Below, one piece after another: positions 55,775 through 63,974 of a stretch of DNA of 64,000 nucleotides; position 1 is the first letter of the stretch, and every line of letters begins with the position of its first letter. This stretch comes from Ruegeria sp. R14_0. GTDB lineage: Bacteria; Pseudomonadota; Alphaproteobacteria; Rhodobacterales; Rhodobacteraceae. The stretch spans positions 1 to 64,000 of the forward strand of contig NZ_JAGHRC010000010.1 of NCBI RefSeq assembly GCF_017743975.1. The letters run 5' to 3'. The position numbers were made by a program, and so were the translations under genes. The notes below the pieces were generated by a model. That model did no database searches, had not been told where the DNA came from, and saw nothing but the letters and a program-made list of their open reading frames with translations.

Positions 55775-55798
55775 ATTGTCAAATATTGATATCACAAT
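55775..55798 (-). promoter_or_regulatory. Imperfect palindrome at the SqrR/BigR-like start
   Basis: ATTGTC...ATATTGATATC...ACAAT, AT-rich, directly upstream of the ATG at 55770. Arms ATTGT/ACAAT are exact. ArsR proteins of this group bind AT-rich palindromes over their own promoters. Confidence 0.5.
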
Positions 55799-56058
55799 TC
55801 GTAACAACTGTCTTGTTCTGGCTCAGTAATGGCAAGCGTTTGGTTGGAGTTGATAAGGCTGCCCTAACACCCACTTGCTGAGGCACCCAGTATGTTCGAT
55901 TTTGCAATAGTTGGGTAAGATCTGCACAATGTGCATGCGTAGATTAAATAGGCAGCGTGCTTGCGCCCGTCAGTGCAAAGGGTGTTCCACGCATCCATGG
56001 CGCTTCTTACTTAATTTGCCCATAATGCAGGGTACAAGCAAAGAACTCTGACGGTACC

Positions 56059-56313
56059 CTAAGGTTTCTGGTCTTTTCCCATGAACCCCAGCGCGCCCTC
56101 ATTGTTCAGGATATCGACAGCGGTATCCAATGCGTCTTGGTCGGAACTGAACTTATCGTCCCAAACATAGCTGGCGTCCCCTGCGTCGATCACTTCCAGT
56201 GTCCAGCTGCTCTGATTATCCAACCGATAGATTTCAATTTCAAAGCGAAACCCGTCGACAAGTACAGACTTACACTTGTCCGACATTATCAGTATTGGCT
56301 CGTCGATATTCAT
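56059..56313 (-). CDS. Small hypothetical protein
   Basis: 84 residues, acidic, with alternating strands (VLVDGFRFEIEIYRLDNQ, WTLEVIDAGDASYVWDD) followed by a helix (DQDALDTAVDILNNEG). No known family. Start supported by GGAGC. No neighbours on the same strand close by. Confidence 0.55.
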   Translation of the reverse strand: MNIDEPILIMSDKCKSVLVDGFRFEIEIYRLDNQSSWTLEVIDAGDASYVWDDKFSSDQDALDTAVDILNNEGALGFMGKDQKP

Positions 56314-56541
56314 GACTGCGCTGCTCCAATCTTTTGAACGCAGACGATTTCATATCAGCAATACGCGTAGCTTGGCCAGTATCTGATGGGAGGGTGCGCG
56401 ACGCACCAAACTCGTACCCCCTCAAGTAAATCAATAAACCCCCCAGGTACGCCGCGTTAGTCAGATACCGTACTGGTCGAGCTTTCTCAACGTAACAATT
56501 GTTTCGATGCTGTAATGAATCTACCGCTCCATTGGGTGCGC

Positions 56542-56850
56542 TCAGGGCTTGTTGCTATCGATCCAGCGGGACATCAGAGTGCGATCGCGAAAGCACTCGT
56601 CCGGAACCGGGCTGCGCTTGATCCGGGCGATACGCTCCGCGAAAGCCACCTGCTTCGAGCTTGGCCGGGTATCGCGAACGCGAGGTGCTGACCTCTGCGT
56701 GTCAATCCACTGGCTCATCGCGCGCCGATCTTGCTGGATTTCCCAAGGCAAAACGACGTTTTGTTGCTCCGCCAACTTGCGTGCATAGGTAAGTTGCTTG
56801 GCTGTTGCAGGCAGTGCTGTCTGTGTTTCTGAACTGGCAGATCCGGACAT
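56542..56850 (-). CDS. Small protein with a duplicated motif
   Basis: 102 residues holding two related halves: TAKQLTYARKLAEQQNV...DRRAMSQWID and SSKQVAFAERIARIKRS...DRTLMSRWID. The unit resembles the small helical repeat found at the C-terminus of some plasmid and topoisomerase proteins. Start follows AAGGGAAG. Nucleic acid binding is possible but not shown. Confidence 0.65.
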   Translation of the reverse strand: MSGSASSETQTALPATAKQLTYARKLAEQQNVVLPWEIQQDRRAMSQWIDTQRSAPRVRDTRPSSKQVAFAERIARIKRSPVPDECFRDRTLMSRWIDSNKP

Positions 56851-57140
56851 GTGGTCTTCCCTTTGGCAGCGTAGCTAAGGACTAGAACAAAAGGGGTTCA
56901 AAAGCAATCATATTGTGGGCTATTGGCATCAGTATACTAAATATGGTGTTTCTGCCGATAGAAGGTAACACGCGTGCTTTTGTTTTCTGATAAGACCACG
57001 CAAACGGTGAATTGGGACCCGCGCGGGGCGCGCGGTTCACATTGATCAATCGACAGGGCTGGGGATCGACGCGCCTCGCGCTCACCCCGGCCCTGACATT
57101 CTCATGATTGGCTGAGCAGACCGCGGGGCGGTCTGCTGCG

Positions 57141-57555
57141 CTTGTTTTCCCGAGCGTCGCGGGGCCGAAAATCTCTCGTATCTGATCCGGTCCAGGGGGA
57201 AGGCGCAAAGAGAGACCCGCGCCAGGGCGCGGCTCACATTTCTCTTTTTTGTGCGCCTCAAGCAGAACTCGTGAAAATCCCGGTTCCTCCCACGCGTAAA
57301 CGCGCGGGTCCCTCCCAAATTTGCCCGATTTCAGCCTGACCCCCTCACCCTGGATCAGATCCGGATCTTTTCCATCGGCCCCCTCCTTCGCCGGGAAAAA
57401 CGCGGGTGGGTGAGGGTGGCTGATGTCAGTCCAGCAGGCCGTTTCCTTGGCCTGCTGTGTTCACAACAAACAGCTCGCGGAGTTGGGAGGAACAGGAAAG
57501 GCTCCAGTGGAGCGTTTCCCCGACCAACCGGCCAGATCGGCCACCGCATCACCAC
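57141..57555 (+). repeat. Duplicated leader R1 upstream of the DUF3768 gene
   Basis: Shares three blocks with 62726-63092: about 100 bases from CTTGTTTTCCCG (57141; 62726), about 140 bases from CAGCCTGACCCCC (57334; 62897) and CAGATCGGCCACCGCATCAC just before the gene. It holds a stem-loop CAGCAGGCC (57432-57440)/GGCCTGCTG (57449-57457). Frames in it are open on both strands and are not called as genes. Confidence 0.85.
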
Positions 57556-57571
57556 GAAAGAGAGGTCTACC

Positions 57572-57943
57572 ATGGCTGCAATCGCACAACAGACCGAGGA
57601 AACAGGTCAGGTCGATTATGCAATCATCGCTCAGCAAAATGACGCTTTCCGCAAGCGTCTGCCCGAGGGCGGGGAGGGGATCATCGTTCAGACCACCGCT
57701 ATCGACAACATGGGTCCCGGCTTTGTTGCAGAATGCCTGAACCAGATCGTCACCTATGACGGTTTCAACGAGGACAACGACCCCTACGGCACCCACGAGA
57801 TGGGGTTCATGGACATCATGGGTCACAAGGTCTGTTTCAAAATCGATCTGTACGACGAGACCTATCAGTATGGGACACCGGCCCCCGCCGATTTGAGCAA
57901 GACGCGCCGCGTCCTGACCATCCTTTTCCTCAGCGATTATTGA
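57572..57943 (+). CDS. DUF3768-family protein
   Basis: 123 residues. The family core is visible: QNDAFRKRLPEGGEG, MGPGFVAECLNQIVTYDGF, EDNDPYGTHEMGFMD and KTRRVLTILFLSDY. DUF3768 genes sit on plasmids and integrated elements of alphaproteobacteria; function unknown. The start ATG at 57572 follows AGAGAGG. It is the first gene after leader R1. Confidence 0.9.
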   Translation: MAAIAQQTEETGQVDYAIIAQQNDAFRKRLPEGGEGIIVQTTAIDNMGPGFVAECLNQIVTYDGFNEDNDPYGTHEMGFMDIMGHKVCFKIDLYDETYQYGTPAPADLSKTRRVLTILFLSDY

Positions 57944-58006
57944 GTTCGGTCCCGGCCATGGGGTCGGGGCTGGATGCGCAACCTGCGCAGGAAAGGAGGT
58001 GAGTAC

Positions 58007-58120
58007 ATGAACCCATACACCATTGAGCGTCAACGCAAGTTGGCTTGGAAGAACCTCAAGAAGGGCGGCCTCTCCGGCAAGATCGCCCGCGCCTTCTTGA
58101 AACATCACGGAGCCGCCTAA
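58007..58120 (+). CDS. 37-residue basic protein
   Basis: A short frame, MNPYTIERQRKLAWKNLKKG then GLSGKIARAFLKHHGAA, with an almost ideal ribosome site AAAGGAGGTGAG seven bases before its ATG. Charge is strongly positive and most of it could form one helix. It lies between the DUF3768 and ParB-like genes. No family recognised. It is followed by a hairpin CTACCCC-gaga-GGGGTAG at 58132-58149. Confidence 0.65.
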   Translation: MNPYTIERQRKLAWKNLKKGGLSGKIARAFLKHHGAA

Positions 58121-58194
58121 GCGGCCTCGCTCTACCCCGAGAGGGGTAGGGCACCCTTACCACGAAACTTCACAATGAGAAAAGGGTTACCCCT

Positions 58195-60057
58195 ATGACC
58201 AAGCAAACCAAGATCACTGTAACCGAGGCCCGCTTTCCGCTGGCATCGCTGACACTTTCCCCGATCAACCCGCGTCAGACCGTACCGGAGGCCGAGATTG
58301 CTGAACTGGCAGAGTCCATCTGGACCGTTGGCCTGATCCAGAGTATCGCCGGTCTGGCCGACGACAAGGGCGGCGCTGAAATCGTCGCTGGTGGGCGTCG
58401 CCTGCGCGCACTGCAATATCTGGCTGAACAGCACGACGACCTTGCCAGCACCCGCCCCGAACTGGCGAACCCGCTGGTGATGATCGCACCAGATGTTGAA
58501 ACGGCGCAGACATGGGCGACTGCAGAGAACATCACCCGTAAGAACCTGTCACCTGCCGAAGAAATCCGCGCCTATGGCAAGATGGACAAGGCCGGTGCGC
58601 CCGCCGCTGGCATCGCGCGCGCCTTTGCCGTGACCGAGGGGCATGTTTACAAACGCTTGAAACTGGCGGGCCTGCCGGAACAGGTGATCGACGCACTTGC
58701 TTCCACGGAAATCAACCTTGGCGAAGCTGCTGCGTTTACGATCTGCGATGATACCGACCTGATTTTGCAAGTGCTGGAACAGGCCCGGAAAGGTCACCTG
58801 TCGGAATACCAGATTAAGAACATGCTGAAACCGGATGCGGTCAGCGCATCGGATCGACGGGCAATATATGTTGGCCTGGACGCCTACAAGGAGGCCGGTG
58901 GACGTGTGTCTGGCGACCTCTTTGCCGATAAGACCTTGCTGGACGATGAGGCAATCCTTGACCAGTGCTTTGCCGACAAGCTGGCCGTGGCCGCGCGCAC
59001 GATCCGGCAGGAACAAGGTTGGAAATGGGCTGAGGTTGTCAAGGATAGCCATTTTGGAGGCTATGATATCGACCAGATGAAATGCGCCCGCATCTATGCC
59101 GAGCAAGGCCAACTGACCGAGGGACAGGCAGAGCGTTATGACGAACTGGCCGAGCTTGCAGAGGCCGAAGTGCTGGACGAGGCAGGCGAAGCCGAATTGC
59201 AGGCGCTGCAAACCATTCTGGACGGAGCATATACAGACGTTCAGAAGGACTGCGCCGGGATCATCCTGCATGTCACCAACTCCGGTGAGTTGAGCGTGAT
59301 CGAAGGGCTGGTGAAGCCAGAGGGCAAAGAGGCGGCGATTGCCGCCGGTGTGTTGGCCGCATCGAAGCACAAGACGCCCGATGTCACTGAGACGTCCAGT
59401 AAGCCGCGCATGTCTCAGGCGCTGATTGATGATCTGGCCCGCGTGGTGACAGGTGCGCGCCAACATGCGGCGGTCAACGATCCCGACCTGCTCCTTGCCC
59501 TGCTGGCCTTTCAGGTTTCAGGTGGGGCGAAATACAGCAATCCCATCGGCCTGAATGCAAGTGATGTGCCAAATTGGCCGACCACCGAGGACAGCGGATA
59601 CGCGCTGGATGAACGCCTGACGACATCAACCGAATGGGACGGTGATGCCTTTGACCGCGATCTGGCGAAGGCGTTCCACAAGTTTCGCAAGAAAGGAGAC
59701 GACCACGTTCAGGCTGAGTTGATCCGGCATCTGGCGGGTTTGCTGAGCGGCGGCGACAAAAAGCTGAAAGCCCTGATCGACAAAGAGGTCAAGACCGACA
59801 TTCGCGCGGTCTGGACACCGACCTTTGAGAACTTCTTTAGCCGTATCGCTGGGCCATACCTCAATGACATCTGGAAAACCGTTCTTGGTCTCAAAGAGGG
59901 CAACTATCAGGTCAACACTTTCGAAAGTCTCAAGGTTGGCGAGAAGCGCAAGAAGCTGGATGCGCTGTTCAACGACCCGGAGACCCGCGAGGCGATGAAG
60001 TTGAGCAAGGCGGTCGAGAAGCGGATCGCCACATGGCTGCCCGAAGGCATGGTCTGA
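58195..60057 (+). CDS. Large ParB-like nuclease-domain protein
   Basis: 620 residues. ParB/Srx-like N-terminal domain: LSPINPRQTVPEAEIAELAE, GAEIVAGGRRLRALQYLAEQ and ENITRKNLSPAEEIRAYGKM, then a KorB-like HTH (ARAFAVTEGHVYKRLKLAGL). The remaining 400 residues have no clear domain. Such long ParB-like proteins are found in integrative elements and plasmids next to DUF932 and DUF3768 genes; they may not act in partition, for which the window has its own parAB. A hairpin at 60070-60085 follows the stop. Confidence 0.88.
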   Translation: MTKQTKITVTEARFPLASLTLSPINPRQTVPEAEIAELAESIWTVGLIQSIAGLADDKGGAEIVAGGRRLRALQYLAEQHDDLASTRPELANPLVMIAPDVETAQTWATAENITRKNLSPAEEIRAYGKMDKAGAPAAGIARAFAVTEGHVYKRLKLAGLPEQVIDALASTEINLGEAAAFTICDDTDLILQVLEQARKGHLSEYQIKNMLKPDAVSASDRRAIYVGLDAYKEAGGRVSGDLFADKTLLDDEAILDQCFADKLAVAARTIRQEQGWKWAEVVKDSHFGGYDIDQMKCARIYAEQGQLTEGQAERYDELAELAEAEVLDEAGEAELQALQTILDGAYTDVQKDCAGIILHVTNSGELSVIEGLVKPEGKEAAIAAGVLAASKHKTPDVTETSSKPRMSQALIDDLARVVTGARQHAAVNDPDLLLALLAFQVSGGAKYSNPIGLNASDVPNWPTTEDSGYALDERLTTSTEWDGDAFDRDLAKAFHKFRKKGDDHVQAELIRHLAGLLSGGDKKLKALIDKEVKTDIRAVWTPTFENFFSRIAGPYLNDIWKTVLGLKEGNYQVNTFESLKVGEKRKKLDALFNDPETREAMKLSKAVEKRIATWLPEGMV

Positions 60058-60232
60058 GCACCGCAGGTGGGGCGCGCAAGCGCCCTGCCACACCGGACAT
60101 ATTCTACCGAGCGATAACAGGTTGAAAGTAGACGCGGAATCCCGCCCATGATGCCTAAGCTTCATTCAGTGCCAGCTTGAAAGCAATACGTGAATGATAT
60201 ATATTAATGATAGATACCATATGGAGGCAGCA

Positions 60233-60490
60233 ATGCCAGATGCAGCGGTTGCAAAAGTGTTCATGACCGGCCGGTCTCAGGCGGTTCGGTTGCCGAAAGA
60301 ATTCCGGTTCAAGACCGATGAAGTGCGGATCAGGGCCGAAGGCTCAAAGGTCATTCTTGAACCCATCGAAAACGATTGGGAGTGGTTGGACGAGTTGCAC
60401 AAGCTGGGTCCGCTTGATGAGGATGCGGCGCGGGCTGCCGAGGAAGATGTTCCGTCGCAAGACCGCCCGGAACTGGATGTGTTCAAGTGA
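60233..60490 (+). CDS. vapB: VapB-type antitoxin (AbrB fold)
   Basis: 85 residues from ATG 60233, preceded by GGAGG. The AbrB/SpoVT-type swapped-hairpin domain is seen in VAKVFMTGRSQAVRLPKEFR, followed by the toxin-binding tail. It should neutralise the PIN toxin and repress the operon. Two AATGATA direct repeats at 60194 and 60207 lie in the promoter. Overlaps vapC by four bases. Confidence 0.93.
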   Translation: MPDAAVAKVFMTGRSQAVRLPKEFRFKTDEVRIRAEGSKVILEPIENDWEWLDELHKLGPLDEDAARAAEEDVPSQDRPELDVFK

Positions 60491-60879
60491 AATACCTGCT
60501 CGACACCAACGCCGTCATTGGCATCATCGCTGGCAATCGCGACCTGATTGACCGCTTGTCTGAGCATGTGCCTAGTGATTTCGGCGTTCCCTCTGTCGTT
60601 ATGTATGAACTCTATTGGGGCGCATACAAAAGCGCGAAGGTTGCTGAGAATGTGGCGCGTGTGGAAGCGCTCCGTTTCGAGGTGCTTGACCTGTCAGCCA
60701 CCGATGCGAAAGCCGCTGGTCTGATCCGCGCTGATCTGTACAAGAAAGGCACGCCCATTGGGGCATATGACCTTCTGATCGCGGGGCAGGCGGTTTCGCG
60801 CTCCCTGACGCTCATCACCAATAACGTCAAAGAGTTTCGCAGGGTTGAAAATCTGATCTATGAGGACTGGCAATCATGA
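60487..60879 (+). CDS. vapC: VapC-type PIN-domain ribonuclease toxin
   Basis: 130 residues from GTG 60487. PIN acidic residues: Asp in LLDTNAVIG, Glu in VVMYELYWGA, Asp in TPIGAYDLLIAGQA and the TNNVKEF end. Cleaves RNA, commonly tRNA. It overlaps vapB and a third gene by four bases at each end, so all three are one transcript. Confidence 0.94.
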   Translation: MKYLLDTNAVIGIIAGNRDLIDRLSEHVPSDFGVPSVVMYELYWGAYKSAKVAENVARVEALRFEVLDLSATDAKAAGLIRADLYKKGTPIGAYDLLIAGQAVSRSLTLITNNVKEFRRVENLIYEDWQS

Positions 60880-61418
60880 CCAAAGTCACCACGCCAACCG
60901 CCGCAGAGAGCGCAATCCGCCGCGTGTGGAAATCTGCGCAGATGTATATCGCGTTCCACAAGGACCAGAAAAAGCGAAAACGCGAGGAGCCGAAGCTTTG
61001 GCCTCCAAAGAACGGCAGCGCGTCCTTGCATGATGATATCGCTGAGCAGGAGGCCATCGTTGTCGTCAAAGCAGCTGATGCTGAAGACACCCAGGATGTG
61101 CAAATCAAACTGCATCCCAGCCGGATCGTTGTGCGCCGTGATGCCGATAAATGGTGGCAGGGTGTTGCGATGGGCGATCATTCTGTGACCGTCCGCATGG
61201 CCGATAACACGATCATTGAAATCCGGCATGACGGTTCGGTCAAACGCCGGTCCGCCGACGATGAAACCCATGTTGAAGCAGATGGCAGTATTTTCAAATG
61301 GACCCCGCACGCAGAGTCAACGATGACCGGTGATGGGATCGAAATGTCCCGCCGTACCGACGATCGCATTGCGGCCATCACGCATGACGGCGTTGTCGAT
61401 CGGGCACGCAAGCGCTAA
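60876..61418 (+). CDS. Hypothetical third gene of the vapBC operon
   Basis: 180 residues. Its ATG overlaps the vapC stop by four bases. N-terminal half is basic and helical (WKSAQMYIAFHKDQKKRKRE); the C-terminal half is made of short strand repeats (VTVRMADNTIIEIRHDGSVK, THVEADGSIFKWTP, IAAITHDGVVDRA), resembling small beta-helix or spike-like repeats. No family recognised. It may be a passenger gene, or an extra part of the toxin-antitoxin unit. Confidence 0.6.
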   Translation: MTKVTTPTAAESAIRRVWKSAQMYIAFHKDQKKRKREEPKLWPPKNGSASLHDDIAEQEAIVVVKAADAEDTQDVQIKLHPSRIVVRRDADKWWQGVAMGDHSVTVRMADNTIIEIRHDGSVKRRSADDETHVEADGSIFKWTPHAESTMTGDGIEMSRRTDDRIAAITHDGVVDRARKR

Positions 61419-62037
61419 TCTGACTTCAATACCTCGAGACTTTCCTTCGGTTAGACTTGTGGCCCGCATCGTCGGGCCATTCTTTTGTCATTGTGCTAGC
61501 GTCGATGTTCCTCTGGTGTCGCTTGGCTGTGACGGCCGCTATTGCGTCCGATGCAACCCCGAACCGTGGCGCTAGAACACCTGCAGCCCTCCGCCTCCGC
61601 TGGCAGGAAAGGGCGACTTGCGCCACCCCGCACTGTCGCAATCTCCTGCAAGTCAATCCATTTCAGGAAGGCCACCAGCTCGCGGAACTGAGCAACGCGC
61701 ATGTGATGGATCGACTTGGTTTCGCCGCCATCAGATGTGGATCGGTGTTCAAGCCTTTCGCTCGCAGCCGCCCCTGTAGTTCGTGCCGTTTCACTGGTCT
61801 GACAGTCTTCACTCCGTTGCCAATGAAGATCCTCGCTCCCCGTGTTTCTTCAAGATGAACATATGCAAGCAGTCGGGTTTGGCGCTGCTGATCTGGCAAC
61901 AGATCAACAGCTTCAACGGCTATTTTCCGCAGCCGGGCAAGCCCGGCTTTGCATCGCGAAACAAAATAGCCGCTGACATCCCCTCAGTGCTCGCAAAAGC
62001 CATGTTCATCGAAACACTCAAAAGCGAGGATCTGAAA
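61419..62037. other. Gap with no intact gene, possible decayed minus-strand gene
   Basis: Two minus-strand frames (61899-61663 and 61702-61496) could be parts of one decayed gene joined by a frameshift, but no family pattern was recognised. Plus-strand frames show none either. Nothing is called. Confidence 0.35.
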
Positions 62038-62241
62038 ATGGCAACTCAAACTCTGAAACTGAACGTCAAAGCCGGTGAAAAAGATGGCACAAACTACTGG
62101 GACCGCTGCGGGGTTCTCTTCGTAAACACCGACGACGTTTCTGGCGAAATCAAGTCGATCACCGTCAAACACAGTATGTTCCCCAGTGTTGAAATGGTGG
62201 CCTTCCCAAAACGGAATGACGAGGACGGTGTAACCGAATAA
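62038..62241 (+). CDS. Small hypothetical protein
   Basis: 67 residues from ATG 62038, preceded by GAGGATC. Strand-rich (TLKLNVKAGEKDGTNYWDRC, IKSITVKHSMFPSVEMVAF). Similar small proteins occur in alphaproteobacterial plasmid backbones; no function known. A strong terminator follows its stop. A longer upstream frame lacks a ribosome site. Confidence 0.65.
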   Translation: MATQTLKLNVKAGEKDGTNYWDRCGVLFVNTDDVSGEIKSITVKHSMFPSVEMVAFPKRNDEDGVTE

Positions 62242-62251
62242 CCAAAGGGCA

Positions 62252-62275
62252 GGGCGGCGCAAGCCGCCCTTTTCT
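62252..62275 (+). terminator. Rho-independent terminator
   Basis: GGGCGGC-GCAA-GCCGCCC followed by TTTTCT, 11 bases after the stop at 62241. Stable GC stem with tetraloop and T tract. Confidence 0.88.
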
Positions 62276-62294
62276 GTGCTCCGGCTTCTGGTCG

Positions 62295-62326
62295 GCATCA
62301 AGATCATCTGGAGGTGATCTTGATGC
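62295..62326. repeat. Perfect 12-bp inverted repeat
   Basis: Arms GCATCAAGATCA (62295-62306) and TGATCTTGATGC (62315-62326) with an 8-base centre TCTGGAGG. No T tract follows, so it is either a protein-binding dyad or a structured RNA rather than a terminator. Confidence 0.75.
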
Positions 62327-62725
62327 TATCACCGGAGAGAAGTGCCGGAATATGATAGGCGACGCATCAATTGTAACGCTTGATAGCCTGATCGCGTCGG
62401 GCAGTCTTGGGCAGGTTTTTTCCAAGTAACTGAGTGGCCGGGAGTCAGCATAGTGATCAGGGCAAATCACGCGCCTTCAGCGCGTGACCGCGTGCTTGGC
62501 TCCAGCCGGACCTACCGGCTTACGCCCCGAACCAGACATGCCCATTCTCCCTGCGGCCCGAGGGCTGTGAAACCTGTCTCATCCGAGCCAGCTTTCACCG
62601 CAGCCGCAAGTCGCCTGATCACGTCCGTTTCGGCCCTTCGGGTGACGCCCGTTCGCTTCGCCTTTTGCTAGGGCCACGCTCGATAGACATCGAGCAAAAC
62701 GCAGACCGACAAGCGGACTGCGATG

Positions 62726-63092
62726 CTTGTTTTCCCGGGCGTCGCGGGGCCGAAAAGCTCTCGTATCTGATCCGGTCCAGGGGGAAGGCGCAACGGGAGA
62801 CCCGCGCCCTGGCGCGGCTCACATTTCTCATTCCCATGCGCCTCAAGCAGAAAAACGGCTTTCACGCGCAGAGCGCGCAAACCTTCCGTTTTTCAGCCTG
62901 ACCCCCAGTCCTCCAATCAGATCCGGATCTTTTCCATCGGCCCCCCTCCTTCGCCGGGAAAAACGCGGAGGGGCGAGGGTGGCTGATGTCAGTCCAGCAG
63001 GCGTTCGGGTGAAGCCCTCACCCTTGGCCTGCTGTGTTCACAACAAGCAGCAAGCGGACAGGTCGGGCGCAGATCGGCCACCGCATCACCAC
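62726..63092 (+). repeat. Duplicated leader R2 upstream of the DUF932 gene
   Basis: Second copy of the leader at 57141. Matches R1 in three blocks with about 85-93 percent identity by eye. The stem is kept (CAGCAGGC 62995-63002 / GCCTGCTG 63027-63034) but its loop is enlarged and holds a second hairpin GGGTGA (63007-63012)/TCACCC (63018-63023). No gene is called in it. Confidence 0.85.
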
Positions 63093-63107
63093 AGAGGAAT
63101 ATTCCTG

Positions 63108-63974
63108 ATGACTTACAATCGTTACATGCGGGGCATGTCATGCGGCGGACTGGTGACAGGGGAGGCGCTGACCAACGACCAGCTGCGCCAAGCTGTCCCG
63201 TCTATTTTTGCAACCGAAGGTCACGAGAGCCGCTCTGACCGCTTTGTACCGGTCCCGACCGTAAACGTTCTGGACGGGCTGCGGAAAGAAGGGTTTGACC
63301 CGTTCTTTGCCCAGCAGGCGAACACCCGTGTTCCGGGCAAGGCCGCGTTTACCAAGCACATGCTGCGGCTTCGTCACCGCTCGATCACCAACAGCGACGG
63401 CGAGTCCTTCGAAATTGTACTGGTCAACGCCAATGACGGGACCAGCAGCTATCAGATGATCCCCGGCTATTTCCGGTTTGTCTGCGCCAATGGCTTGATG
63501 GTGGGCGATACCTTTAACGAGGTGAAGGTGCGGCACTCGGGAAACGCGGTGTCCGAAGTCATTGAAGGCGCGTTTACCGTTTTGGACGATGCCGAAGACA
63601 TCACGGAGCAGGTGCAAGACTTCAAGGCCATCACCGTGAACGACGCGGAACGGAAGATTTTGGCCGAAGCCGCACACCAGTTGCGTTTTCCTGAAGCGGC
63701 CAAAGAAGATGGAAAACCCGCGCCGATTGATGCGTCACGGTTGCTCAGCACGCGCCGCAACGCAGACCGCTCGGCTGATCTGTGGACCGCGTTCAACGTG
63801 GTTCAGGAAAATGTCATCCGAGGCGGGATTTATGGGCGTGTCCGCACAGCCGATGGTCGGACCCGCCGTCAGAGGACCCGTGCCGTTGCCGGGATCGACC
63901 AGAACAAAGCGCTCAATCGCGCGCTTTGGACGCTGACCGAGAAAATGGCCGAATTGAAAGGGGGTGGCGCATGA
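63108..63974 (+). CDS. DUF932-family protein
   Basis: 288 residues from ATG 63108, preceded by AGAGGAA. Family pattern: RFVPVPTVNVLDGLRKEGF, HMLRLRH, IPGYFRFVCANGLMVGDTF and VRHSGN. DUF932 proteins are typical of plasmids, phages and integrative elements, with unknown role. Upstream frames reaching into leader R2 are rejected because R2 also precedes a different gene. The window ends 26 bases after its stop. Confidence 0.93.
   Translation: MTYNRYMRGMSCGGLVTGEALTNDQLRQAVPSIFATEGHESRSDRFVPVPTVNVLDGLRKEGFDPFFAQQANTRVPGKAAFTKHMLRLRHRSITNSDGESFEIVLVNANDGTSSYQMIPGYFRFVCANGLMVGDTFNEVKVRHSGNAVSEVIEGAFTVLDDAEDITEQVQDFKAITVNDAERKILAEAAHQLRFPEAAKEDGKPAPIDASRLLSTRRNADRSADLWTAFNVVQENVIRGGIYGRVRTADGRTRRQRTRAVAGIDQNKALNRALWTLTEKMAELKGGGA

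Noticed and set aside
57082..57318. Minus-strand frame in leader R1, with a similar frame at 62619-62846
   Set aside because: Both strands are open in this GC-rich block; frames have no family pattern and the extra similarity is explained by the DNA duplication.
60070..60088. Hairpin after the large ParB-like gene as a terminator
   Set aside because: GGGCGC-GCAA-GCGCCC forms a stem but there is no T tract, so intrinsic termination is not supported.
62727..63107. N-terminal extension of the DUF932 frame through leader R2
   Set aside because: The same sequence also precedes the DUF3768 gene in another frame context, family members start near MTYN, and a good ribosome site lies before 63108.
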